Below, one piece after another: positions 36,215 through 47,600 of a DNA stretch of 64,000 nucleotides. The stretch is from Biomphalaria glabrata. Taxonomy: Eukaryota; Mollusca; Gastropoda; Planorbidae. The stretch is taken from positions 44,356,384-44,420,383 of the forward strand of contig NC_074719.1 of NCBI RefSeq assembly GCF_947242115.1, written 5' to 3'. The position numbers and the translations under genes were made by a program. The notes beneath the pieces were generated by a model, which saw only the letters and a program-made list of their open reading frames with translations, did not search any database and was not told where the DNA came from. Numbering within the stretch: the stretch's first letter is position 1; the number at the start of each line of letters is the position of its first letter.

Positions 36215-36529
36215 GTAAGTAGAAGTTATAATGTATATTATTATTTTATAGTAAATCTTCTTTTTTTTGCATGCAATTTGTGATGGAACAGTATGTACAA
36301 GCATCGCATTGATAATCGTAAGACAATATTTCATCTCTATGTTACTATGTGACTATCTCTTATATTTTACAAACTTTCCTTTAAAAAAAGTAAGACATTT
36401 GTTAGGTTCTAGGCATGTTCATATAAGTAGAAATTAAACTTTTTAAAAAAAAGTTAGTTTTGAAGTCAAACCGATCAGTGTGATCCCTACTTAAATTTCC
36501 CTTTTTGAGCAGTTCTTCTCATATGTAGG

Positions 36530-36735
36530 ACTCATATAAATGTTACAAATGAGAACCAAGAAAATGAAATAAAAGATGATGACTGGAGACCCAAAAGAAA
36601 AGCCCTTATTGAGGCAGGCGCCGAAGACAAAAACTTAAATAGACCGCCTGACAACGGCTTTGTCTGCATGAGATGCGGAAAAATATGCAGGTCGCAACGT
36701 CGCAACTGGGTTTGCGTAGTCAACGGGGTTATATT
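36530..36735 (+). mobile_element. LINE-Z C-terminal fragment
   Basis: Reads KNLNRPPDNGFVCMRCGKIC after an EAGAED stretch, as in the 19015 copy. It sits in the putative first intron of the secreted-protein gene. Confidence 0.65.
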
Positions 36736-37051
36736 GTTATTTTAGATACCGTCCATAAACGCTTAATCTCCAAGGTTCCCATATTTTCTTTGCTTTTCCA
36801 TTTCAGTTTCTCTTAAATTATGAGACAGTGGTACGGCTATGTCAATAATGCTAGCTGTTTCTATTATAAACTCCTTTATGCATTTAGATAAAAAGGATTA
36901 GGCTTTTTTTTTTTTTTGGAGGTGTCCAAAAGCAATAAGTGTTTCGTGTTTACTTGTTTTCAGTATCATTACCATTCTCTTTTCTGACATAAGTTTCATA
37001 AGCTACTTATCAAGACACAATTTTGTTTGCTTTCATTTTTTTTAACAGAAC

Positions 37052-38799
37052 ATGAACCAATCGTCTGAAAGACACTTCGGAACAAAAATGTTCATTTTGG
37101 CGATGCTGTTGCATTTGCCAACCTTGAGTGCTATATCAGGTAAGATTTTTCTGCAACACATTTTAAAAAGTTTGGGATTTTAAAAAAAATAGTATTATGT
37201 TATTAGTTTTAAGAAATGTCAGAAATAGATTTTATAAGCGTCAACATTGAATTTTGTATTTTCTTTAATTATTTTAACATTTTAGACGTTGTTTGGACTT
37301 AATGTTTTCAGAATTTTATATGAATTATATATGAATTATATATGAATTATATATGAAGATCATTCAATTAGTGAATTAGTGAATGGAACACTAATCACAG
37401 TCTGCGTTCTTTTTATGTTACTCTCTGATACTGTCGAGACCAACACTTTTAAAACAATTCTCAACTTCTAATGGCGCATTCACACAGAGATTCGAATCGA
37501 TGGCCATCTCTAAGCATACTACAAAAACAATACTTAGAGTCTGAGATTATCTTCTGAGTTGAAATCACAGGTCAATTGAAGCGTCTATCCTACGACCTCA
37601 ATGAAAGCAATTTTCCGGTCTGAGAAGGTTCCAATAAAATTCCCTTACACGTTTTTAGTTCTAGGGTTTTAAACCTAAGGGCTAAGACACTGGCGAGTAA
37701 AATCGAGACCACTCGTTATAGTAGGTCTCAACTCTGACCTGCGACGTACAGAACTGTGACGTGGCAGCCAGCTATTGGTCTCCACCGCCCACAGGTTGCG
37801 ACGATGCAAGTCAGTGTTCAGGCCTTCTATGACAATTGGTCTCGGTCGAAACCGGATATCCCGGGGGAGACCATGTCATTTTCTTTCTCTACACCACATC
37901 TGCCGGTCCGGTGACATTGTGAGTGTTGAGGTTTTCTTTTATTCCCGCAAGTTCAATGAACTCGGTTCCGACGTGGTCATGCTTTACTTAACTCTGAGCC
38001 TATTCATCTCCTTTTAGGTACAATTTCACCTCGAGACCTCGATAAGGCTGAAAAAAGGTCTGAAAAGACGGGGGAAAAAGAGGAATCATTAAGTTAGATT
38101 AATATTTTAAGTATGTAGATTTCACTTGTGGCAAAATTTGTTCTAATATCTGTAAAAATATGTAACACGTTATATTGTCAACAATAATGGGTTGTTGTTT
38201 TTTTTTCAGAATTCACGATTTCTAGCCCCTTCCAGAGTTCGGGCATCTCAAAAGGCAACTTAGCCAGAGAAGCTGTAAAATTATGCCCCATTGTCTTTAC
38301 TCTATCAACTGATAGATTAGCAGCATTGGAGCATCACCGCCAGCGCAAAGTTCTCTCAACATGTTTAAGAACTACAACTAATGGCCAGCACGTAGGTCTA
38401 TATCAAACGATCAACGTGTTTACAAACGAAGCAAATTTGGATGAAGCTGGCACTGATTCAAAACTGTTCTCTACGCTAGATAACGTGGTCCAAAGGCGAA
38501 CTCTTCCCATCAGCCCTTCAAGTCTGTTCCTGCTTGTTGATGGATACCATTACGTCATCGGCGGCACGGCAACAATAGCTATTCAAGGCCTAACTCTCTT
38601 TTTGACTGAACTAGTCTCCACAACCGGCGCTGGCGTTTTCGGTACTAGATCTAGATCAAGTTATGGTTTGGAAAAAAGAGCAGCATTCAACACGTGCAGC
38701 CCACGTCGAATGAACAGCAGATGGTTTTTGGAATTTCTTCGTACTGGCAAACTGTGTCAGACGCACGTCGTCAAAGTCAGATTTGGTATTGGACGATGA
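37052..38799 (+). CDS. Putative secreted protein, family unknown, two coding exons
   Basis: Exon 37049..37139 (acceptor TTTAACAG, donor CAG|GTAAGA) holds ATG at 37052; exon 38210..38799 (acceptor TTTTTTCAG) continues in phase 1 to TGA at 38797. 225 residues. The N-terminus MNQSSERHFGTKMFILAMLL...LSAIS looks like a signal peptide; the inner Met (MFILAM) may be the true start. Four later cysteines: KLCPIVF, STCLRT, NTCSPRR and KLCQTH. A Lys-Arg site (YGLEKRAAFNTC) would release a C-terminal fragment of about 40 residues with two cysteines, 19 apart, ending VKVRFGIGR. A hydrophobic stretch (YHYVIGGTATIAIQGLTLFL) lies in the middle and could instead be a buried strand or membrane segment. I recognise no family. 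A prohormone or cytokine-like factor is possible but unproven. Codon use looks coding across the whole second exon. Confidence 0.65.
37750..37865 (+). repeat. Low-copy dispersed repeat (pair with 3500..3612)
   Basis: GTCAGTGTTCAGGCCTTCTA then ATTGGTCTCGGTCG; lies in the intron of the secreted-protein gene. Confidence 0.5.
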
Positions 38800-38934
38800 G
38801 AGGCTAGATTCTCTTTTCTTCAATAGATCTAAAACTTGGCATTTTTCGCCCTTAGATATATGTAGCACGAGGGTACCCGGAAGATTAATTGGATCAGGGA
38901 ATTTCAATGTAGGCCTAGAAAAGGAATTGTTACT

Positions 38935-39400
38935 TTTAGCTCATATCAACTCTGTCTGGTAACAAGGTGCACTCGTTAATTCTTCCACACCCATTCTCAA
39001 TTTGAAACTTTGCAAAAATTATTCATTGATGTAGATAAGAAACGAATAAAATAAAACAAAAAACAATTAGTCAATTTAACTACTGGTATTTAATTATTTT
39101 GATTGATACCGACAATGGAAATTAATCCTACAGTATTCACGCATATGGCTAAATATGTAGGGTTTGTTTCCTTTATATAATTGTTCCCATTATTTCTCCC
39201 ACACCCACTCTCGGATCAAGTTGAAATTTGTTAAAAATTTTATTGTTCCTAGCACAAACATGAATCAGAAAATTAAATTACCAATTAGTCAATTAATTAT
39301 TGGGAATTCATTGTTTTGATTGATATCGAATACGGGAAATAACTTATACATTATTGAGAGATATATGTGTATGTTAAGTGCGGAGTTCTTCCCCTTTTTT
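38935..39400 (+). repeat. Repeat-V, two units
   Basis: CATATCAACTCTGTCTGGTA, GTTAATTCTTCCACACCCAT and the AATTAGTCAATT core, repeated at about 38940-39180 and 39185-39400. Confidence 0.75.
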
Positions 39401-39617
39401 TAAAAGGAATTTTTAAATAGGGGAGGACTTTCATATTACTGAAACCAGGCTCAAAGGTAGGTTATCTTTCTACGTCATTGAATAACTTTATAACTAAATT
39501 TTGATTTCATATGGATAGAGATAGCTAGCTTAAGTAGGCTTTTTACAACCCCCCCCCCCAAAAAAAAAAAGTATTTCAAAATGTTAACTGCCCATTTTGT
39601 GAACAAAAGCATTCTCT
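39401..39617. other. Spacer with C run and A run
   Basis: Includes CCCCCCCCCC followed by an A run near 39551. Nothing else seen. Confidence 0.4.
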
Positions 39618-39880
39618 TTTTACAAAGCGTTTATCAACTCTGTCTGGTACAAATTTTGAACACGTTATTTCTCCCATTTCTTATTCTCGTATCAAGTTCA
39701 AACTTTGCATAAGTATTCATAAATCCTAACAAAACATGAAGCAGTCAAAAATGAACCAAATTATCTAATTATTTAGTGGTTATTAAATAATTTTGTTGAA
39801 TATCGAAAAGGGGAAATAAATCTTACGGTATTGAGTTTAATTGTTCTTTCACTTACATAAGTCTTTCGTTTATGACGAAA
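39618..39880 (+). repeat. Repeat-V unit
   Basis: TTTACAAAGCGTTTATCAAC then CTGTCTGGTA and CACGTTATTTCTCCC. Confidence 0.75.
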
Positions 39881-40192
39881 TACGTTTTTTTTTATTATAT
39901 TTTTATTATATTTTGCTTGTTATGCATACAACAAAAATGTAACATTTAAAGAGATTCTATAACATTCTACTAGAAAATAAATTTTAATTGGTTGCAATTC
40001 TGGCGGATAGTCTTTCAAAAAAACCTAATAACCACTCAGTTCCATAAATAAGGTTATGATCGCATTGAAATGTCTTAGTAAAAGACACATTTAGTCATGA
40101 TTATTAATATGAATGACCTTTTACGTTACTATACGTTGTCTGTTGTACAATATACATACGTTGTAATATCTTCTCTTTCGAATCAACATCTG

Positions 40193-40194
<2 letters not shown>

Positions 40195-40271
<77 letters not shown>

Positions 40272-40312
40272 ATATTATATATATATATATAAATATATAA
40301 TATAATATATAT
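40195..40312. repeat. (TA)n microsatellite, about 115 bp
   Basis: Almost pure TA dinucleotide with a few TTATA interruptions. Confidence 0.98.
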
Positions 40313-40696
40313 TACAGATGAAATATACGGCTATAAATAAATGTGACACTGTTAAGATTTGTTTAACCTCACTGTCTGATTTGATGAATCATGTAATCAG
40401 ATGTGGAGAAGAAAAGCGTACACGGATCCAATAAATGTCATTTAAAGGAATGAGTATCTAAACGCTTGTTTCTGACACCATACATGCAATATGAGGCTTT
40501 AAAAGTGCGAATGTCTTCGAGACCGAAGATAAACGGCGAATGCATGACTGAGAAACGTTGGACCACATGGAAACTTTGTAGCAGAGCCCGGAAGAGGTAG
40601 TTTCTAAAATATCAAGCTCCGAAGCCCGATCTCCGAAACCGGTGTGCAGCTATGGGTCAAGTTATTCGACACGTCCGGTGAGAATGAGATGAAATC
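40313..40696. other. Spacer, nothing identified
   Basis: Short GC-richer block at 40500-40690 without a clear frame. Confidence 0.35.
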
Positions 40697-40800
40697 AGTG
40701 GCGCAGCGTCTGTAAGCGCGAAAGGGGTTCATTGCACCCGGGCACACGAAAAAAATAGGGACCTAATGGGCTTTGAAGTGGAAAAAAAAAAGTAAAATAA
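40697..40800. mobile_element. Fragment of a CAGTGGCGTAGC-family hAT end
   Basis: CAGTGGCGCAGCG then AAGCGCGAAAGGGGTTCATT and CACCCGGGCAC, parallel to the right end of the element at 33572..35538. The other end was not found. Confidence 0.65.
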
Positions 40801-40924
40801 AGTGCTTAGAGGAATTTAAATGTTCAAACGTTTACCCAATTTGTTTAGCATCTAATTTATATGCTCGTTAATATATAACACTATGTAATAGTTAAGTACT
40901 TTTACGAAGACGTATATGCATTGA

Positions 40925-41150
40925 AAAGGAGTCGCTGTGGCTGAGTGGGGGGTGCAGAGTTCGAATTCTGGTGAAGACTGGGAATTTTAATTTCGGGATT
41001 TTTAGGGTGCCTCTGAGTCCACCCAGCTCTAACATTAGTTGGTCTTTGTGCTGGCCACATGACGTCATCGTTAAGCGTTGGCCACAGAAACATGGCTATT
41101 ACTTCATCTGACCTACAGATCACAATATCTGAAAGGGGGACTTATGCTTT
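40925..41150 (+). repeat. SINE-B copy (tRNA-derived)
   Basis: GAGTCGCTGTGGCTGAGTGG, B box GAGTTCGAATTC, end ATATCTGAAAGGGGGACTTA. A deletion of about 25 bases lies between the A and B boxes. Confidence 0.8.
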
Positions 41151-41960
41151 GAATGTCTTGAGACTTTTACTTTTGGGAGTTCGTTAATGAATGGGGTGTA
41201 AGAAGACTATGATTGTTAAAAGTGATATTGGCGTGTCTTTTTGCAAATGTGCTTATACATATATGATGACTTTGGTTTGTATTTTGTGCCCATAAAACTT
41301 CGACCTGCTAAATGGAAATGCCAGAAGAAAGAGCTTGAACCCTAGCACACCGATGCCTTGCTACTGTCAGGTGGGTTTAGTCGCTTAAGTAGGGTATGAT
41401 ATGATGGTCCCGTATCCCCAGCCTGAACAGAATAACACAAGAACCTAAAGTGCACGGCATGTAAAATACGAACATCGAATAACAGTTATTCAACTGAACA
41501 GTTAGTGAATAACAACAGTTATCAACATGAACAATATTTAATAATAATTAATTATAAGTTATCAACATATTTACATATACATCACTATCATTGAAGTCAT
41601 CATTGAATTAATAATTAGTCTAATATCACGCCAATAAGTTTCCATAACACACCTTCACGCTCACACTCCATCTCGGCGCCCAACGTAACCTCAACTCCCT
41701 ACACCTCAACAACAAGAGTTACTGCAAAACTCCAAGGGCGGGAAGGCGACACACTTTCCCATAGCCCAAAGCCTAACACCCCTTACAAAGGGGAAACACA
41801 AAACCAGCTACCCAGCCAACAAACGAAGCTCTCTCTCTCTTGCGGGAATTAAGGATGACGTAAACACACACACACACACGCAATATTCTAGACAACAAAA
41901 CGCACTAAAAAGAAACTACTTCCTATACGCTAAAACACCAATATTAAATGCACGACATTC
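41151..41960. other. Unassigned block with unusual C-rich plus-strand section
   Basis: From about 41640 the plus strand becomes C/A-rich (CACCTTCACGCTCACACTCC, GGCGCCCAACGTAACC) and ends in (AC)n near 41865. No frame or paired end repeats were found. Confidence 0.35.
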
Positions 41961-42231
41961 ACGCGCGCACGACAGCTACGCCTCTGGCAAACCTTCCCCC
42001 TCCATCATTCGTTAAGTCGGGGATATTATTTCCATTTCACAAGTCAACTAAATATACCCCTCCCCCCCCCCCATCTTTTTTAACACACGATTTCTTTAAA
42101 ACGAATTTGTTAACATGTTTTAGAAGATATACATTATGTATTAAGAAAAATGAACTATTCTGCATTATATTTTTTTTTAACTAGATCTAGATCTGGCTAT
42201 CAAGTCAAACGCCCACTATTCCTCTTGGAGA

Positions 42232-42420
42232 CAGGGGCGTAGCTAGGAATTTTCCATCGTTTGGGGGCCCGGGGGCTTGACCTCTTTGGGGGGCCCCTGG
42301 ATTTTTTGCGTAATATTTAATTTTTAATGTAAAAAACACTTATTTGGGGGCCCCTTTCATGTGGGGGCCTGGGGGATTTTTAATTTCTCCCCCTCCTCCC
42401 CCACACTAGTTACGCCACTG
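42232..42420. mobile_element. hAT MITE, CAGTGGCGTAGC family, exact-ended
   Basis: 189 bp. Ends CAGGGGCGTAGCTAGGAATT and (right, reverse) CAGTGGCGTAACTAGTGTGG. Perfect 8-bp target duplication CTTGGAGA at 42224..42231 and 42421..42428. The G/C-run interior (TTTGGGGGCCC) matches 48478..48673 in reverse. Confidence 0.92.
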
Positions 42421-42599
42421 CTTGGAGAGGTTCATATTAAAAGTTGTGCACATCAGTTTGCTCTTTGTTAATAAATTTGATTAAACAGTGGGAAAAAAAG
42501 TGAAAAAAAAAATGTTTAAAATATATAGTTTATTAATATTATGTAGCCTACACCGGATGCACCCAAAAAAGTTTTTTTTTATATGGATTTGCTTTCATT

Positions 42600-42900
42600 T
42601 TATGAAAATTTCCCAGCTTAGGCGTCCGCTTGATTTAACCGGCATTGAAGAGAGCACCTGACAGCAGGCGGCTTCCTGACGAGACAGCTGGAGATTTAAT
42701 ACTAAGGCCGCTGAATACACGTTTCAGTCGAAAAAGAAATCTCGCCTGAAAGAGAACCTAAACCGATCATCTGCAGGCAAAGTTTATGTCTGCACTGGAT
42801 GTGGCAAAATATGTAGGTCACAGCTGGGACTGCGTAACCAGATGAAAAACCGTACCCCTCCTTAATCTTCAGACTCGCCTTATGATTATTATTATGAAAA
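42600..42900 (+). mobile_element. LINE-Z 3' end
   Basis: AAGCCGGCTT-type decayed frame with FSRKR and a CxxC-like GCACTGGATGTGGCAAAATA (zinc finger), then CGCCTTATGATTATTATTAT tail. Confidence 0.65.
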
Positions 42901-43612
42901 TCTTCAGTTGAGTATGATGAGAAATAATTAAGAACAAAAACTAATAAGAGCGAAAAACGCAACAATTTCAACACTACGGTACACATTTTTTATTTGTTTA
43001 GAACATTGACATTGACATTTTTAACAATGCTACTGAGATTTGAAAAAAATAATGTTATATATACTTCGTTAAATGCGTTGATTTAAAAAACGAACCCCAA
43101 ATTGGAAGGAAACGTCCAGACTTTAAAAAAACGAACCCCAAATTGGGAGGAAACGTCCAAACTTTAAAAATGATACACAAATCCATCCATGCATTTCATC
43201 CTTATAACTAAGCAAAGTTCCCCTTTCAGACCTTGCGATCTATATTATATATTATTATAGGCCTATATACTCTTTTCTCTCCTAATTAACGATACTATCG
43301 TTGATTTGACTTTAATAAATTAAATTAATTTCTGGTTTTATAAACTTCAATTTGTGTTATATACAAAGAGCATGCATTCTCCAATAATACTATACTAAAA
43401 GTAACATTTTCTGATTACAAACAAAAATGTTATTGAAGTTTAATTATAACAGGGTAGAATGTGCATATGTGAAAAATGAACAATTCTGACAGAACGTGGA
43501 CAAATAATTACGGAGATAAAGAGTTAATGCATTGAATTAAATTGTAAAATTCCCGTGGACATTCCCTACCATTCATGCCATTTTGAGCCTTCGTGAAGTT
43601 AAATGTTAAGAT

Positions 43613-43740
43613 CGTATAGTCCTCAACTTGGTCTTACAATAGCATCGAGATATATATATAGTCCTCAACTTGGTCTTACAATAGCATCGAGATATATATA
43701 TAGTCCTCAACTTGGTCTTACAATAGCATCGAGATATATG
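43613..43740 (+). repeat. Tandem repeat, 3 x 42 bp
   Basis: AGTCCTCAACTTGGTCTTAC then AATAGCATCGAGATATATAT, three times. Being 42 bp it keeps one frame open (SPQLGLTIASRYIY), which is not taken as coding. Confidence 0.9.
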
Positions 43741-44230
43741 AGAAAACTTTCAATATCTTCAGTAAAAGAATTTCGCACCAATGGACCTCATTTACCAATC
43801 GTTAACAAACAACATTTAGCCACGTGATAATAATTGATAAAACAATGAAAATTACGTATCCCCTGACAGCCTTTATGGATTGCGTAATTTGTATAGAAGA
43901 TATAGAGAACCACGTGTCAAAATGTTTGTTTACTATTGGTGAATGAGGTCCATTACGTCATATTGTTTTACTATACACCTATTACCAGTGGAAACAATGA
44001 AAAAAAAACGCGTTATTAACATACCATAAGAAAAAAAAAATGTAATGCATGATTACTAAGCAAATATACATAGGACCTAATAATACTGAATGGTTTATAA
44101 CAATCCCAACAAAAAAGAGACAATTTAAAAATATTCACTCTAGGTCCAAGACATTCTAATATAAGAAAAGTCTAAAATATTCTTCTTTAGACCTTAATCC
44201 ATTAGCCTTAACAGCACAGCCGTAGGGGAA

Positions 44231-44448
44231 CAGGGCCAGCCTAAGATAATTGGCGGCCCAAATGAAAGAGAAGATTAAAAAAAATATACTGCGAAAAAAA
44301 AATTATGCAAATTATTAAAAACCTCTGACAATAACATTGAAGTCAAGTTTCGTTATTTCTTCTCTAATGAAATGAATCCTGTGTGAGCCCCCACCAATCG
44401 GAAGTCCTATGTGGCTGCCTAGTTTGCCTATGCCTAACGCCGGCCCTG
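44231..44448. mobile_element. TIR element, CAGGGCCGG family
   Basis: Ends CAGGGCCAGCCTAAGATAAT and (right, reverse) CAGGGCCGGCGTTAGGCATA. 218 bp. No clear target duplication, so the superfamily is not fixed (hAT-like by the CAGGG ends). Relatives at 54060..55248. Confidence 0.65.
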
Positions 44449-44688
44449 AATGGACTATAGGCCTACTTTCATGAAAATGTTAAAAATTCAAATTGAAGTC
44501 TACAAACCCAAAACAGAATCCGCATAAACACTTCAGCTACGACATTGTTATAATCAAACAGAATACCTAGATCTACAAAATTGCGCTAGATAGGCCTATA
44601 TGTGACGATTTCACAGCATGGAAATCTAAATTAAAACCAGCCACCCGCCTTTGTGTTAAGTCTACTAAAGTCTACATAGAAGGTTTTT

Positions 44689-47600
44689 CTATTTTTTGAA
44701 GGACGTTCGCACTGCTCCCTCTGGTGTGTAGAGGTGGCGTTGAAAGTCGTCGAATAGTTGCATGTTCCTCCAAGAGTAAGAGTCCTTGTCTACATAGTTG
44801 TCGCCCTTGTACCATTTCTTGGTCTTTTGTGAGCTGGCCTCTGTATGGCGTGCAAGATGCACAACTCTTCCTTTAATCTGCAGGGTATAAAAAGAAAACA
44901 GTTTGAGCAGCGAATTCTCTCGGAAGGTGTCTCTAATCATTGAAATGTCTCATAAATAATATTTAATTGTGTTCAATTGGGCTTGTATCCATTGTAATTA
45001 AATATTTCAAGCAGGATTTAATGTATGATTAAAGACGCAAAAGCTAGTCATATTCGACAAAAAATCGAAAATTCTGATTCTTCAAAGGAGCTATTCAGGA
45101 TCACCGCTGAAATGTTAGGGGGAGCAAATAACGAACGTTTGCCGTCATCTATCCCACTATCTGAACTTCCTGATTCCTTCAATAGATTCTTCATTGGGAA
45201 GATTGAGCAGATTAGAAATGACATGCCATCCCTCTCATCACAGCTTGACCACTCTCCAATTTTTCAAAATACTCCTTTTTGCGAGTTTCAGCGTGTATCT
45301 GAAGATTATGTCAAAAGTACTATTTTGAAGATGCCAAATAAGTCATGTGACCTTGATCCCATTCCAACCTCCTTGCTCCTTGAATGTTTAGATGAGCTTG
45401 TACCTACAATTACCAACATTGTGAACTCTTCACTGACTTCAGGCATTGTACCACGGCAATTTAAGCATGCACTTGTCAGGCCCTTATTAAAGAAATCCAG
45501 TCTTGACCCGGAATGTCTAAAAAACTATCGCCCGGTATCAAATCTTCCCTTCCTGTCAAAGCTTCTGGAGCGCATCGTGTTAGCGCAAATTCTTTCTCAT
45601 CTTGAACAGTACTGTCTCTTGGAAGAATTTCAATCTGCATATAGGAAGTGCCGTAGCACAGAGACAGCAGTGGTCAGGGTACTAAACGACTTACTTCACA
45701 ATTCCGACAAAGGCCACATATCAATTCTTTCCATGCTGGACTTGTCCGCAGCCTTTGATACGCTAGACCATGAAATTATGATGGCCAGATTCTCTGCAAC
45801 TTTTGGTTTAGCAGGAGTCGTCCTAAAGTGGCTTGGATCATACCTGACGGAACGCACCCAAAGTGTCGTTGTTAGCGGGACGGAATCAACAAGCTTACTT
45901 TTGAAGTACGGAGTACCCCAAGGATCAGTTCTAGGCCCAGTACTGTTCACTATGTACACATATCCACTCAGCGGTGTCATACGGCCAACCGGCATCTTAT
46001 ACCATTTCTTTGCCGATGACTCACAGTTATACGATTCATCAGTACCCTCAGAGGTGTCGCATCTGGCAGAGAAAATCAGTAGTACCGTTGCAAAGGTGAG
46101 CGATTGGATGGTTGAAAATAAACTCAAGATGAACGAAGACAAGACAGAAATAATTAAGATTGGCACTAGGAACAATGTCTCAAAAGTTGAAAGCACAGAT
46201 TCTCTCTTTATCACTAACTGCCATGTTCCTTTTGTCCATGTAGTGCGGAATCTTGGAGTTTTCTTCGACTCAACACTATCTTTCGACCCACACATAAATC
46301 AGCTCTGCAAAGGTCTTTATCTGCAGCTGCGCAGATTAGGCCAGATCCGACCATATTTAACAACGGAGTCAACAAAAACGCTAGTTGTGGCATTCATACT
46401 CTCCCGCCTTGACTACTGCAGCGCCGTGCTAGCAGGTATACCTGATGACAAAATAGCCAAACTGCAACGTATACAGAACAACGCCGCTCGAATAGTCCTT
46501 AATAAAACTAGACAAGATTCTGCTACTACGCTCTTGCGCACGCTCCATTGGCTTCCCGTGAAAGCGAGAATCGATTACAAGGTCGCCACACTTTGTCATC
46601 AGTGTATATATAACAATGAGATGCCCTTGTACCTTAGCGAACTGATTACTCCATATGTCCCCCAGAGAGCCCTGCGCTCAATGGACTCAACGCTTTTAGT
46701 AGTGCCACGTTTCTCCCTCAAAAGCTACGGTCTGCGTGCTTTTTCAGTTCACGGACCAAAGGTTTGGAACTCACTCCCCATTGATCTCAGACAGCCTACA
46801 TTTTGTTTGTTAACAGCGCTTTATAAATAAAATTATTATTATAATTATTGCTTTGAAAATTACAAACATTGTTATTTTAGACAGTTGCCTCCCTTTATGT
46901 AGATTTTTTTTTAAAGTAGAGATCAAGTGTTTTTTTTACAAAGCTTATATTTACTCACTCTGTCTGTCTGGTAAAAAGTTTGTACACGTTATTTCTCCGA
47001 TACACATTCTCGGATCAAGTTGAAACTTTGCACAATTATTCATTGCCATAGACAAGACATGAGTCGATAAAAAATTAACCAATTTGTCTGTTAATTACTG
47101 GTAGTTACTTATTTTCTTTGCTAACAATAAGGTAAATCAATCCTTCAGTATTTACATGTATAGCTAAACATGTAGGGTTACGTCCCGTTAGAAAATTGAA
47201 CACGTTATTTCTCTAAACCCATTCTCAAATCAAGTGTAAACTATAAACTATTATTTATTTTACCTAACAAAACATGAATCAATTTTTTTTTAAAGTTAAC
47301 TAATAAGTCAATTAATTAGGAAACTTGGGGGAAACAAAAGAACAGTAGGTCTAAAAACTACTACAACAAAGACAAGGGTATGGTACTTTTTTTTTTTTAC
47401 GCTGATTTGGCAGCGATTCTCTATCTGCACACCCTGATAACTTTTCTATGTCAATAAAAGTTACAGAAATTCCCCTTTCAAAGCTTGCGATCTAAAGGGC
47501 AGATGGTGTTAAGGAGTTCTGTTTCTCTGGCCAACGGTTAACGAGCAGAGTGTCATGTGGCCAGCACAACGAACAACCGTTTTAACTTTCCCCAACTAAA

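Noticed and set aside
41220-41900. Possible solo LTR-like fossil because of a primer-binding-site-like GGCGCCCAACGT near 41677
   Set aside because: No paired terminal repeats, no target duplication and no gag/pol sense seen nearby; one short motif is not enough.
43613-43827. Frame with SPQLGLTIASRYIY repeats as a peptide precursor
   Set aside because: Produced by a 42-bp tandem repeat; no signal peptide and no cleavage sites.
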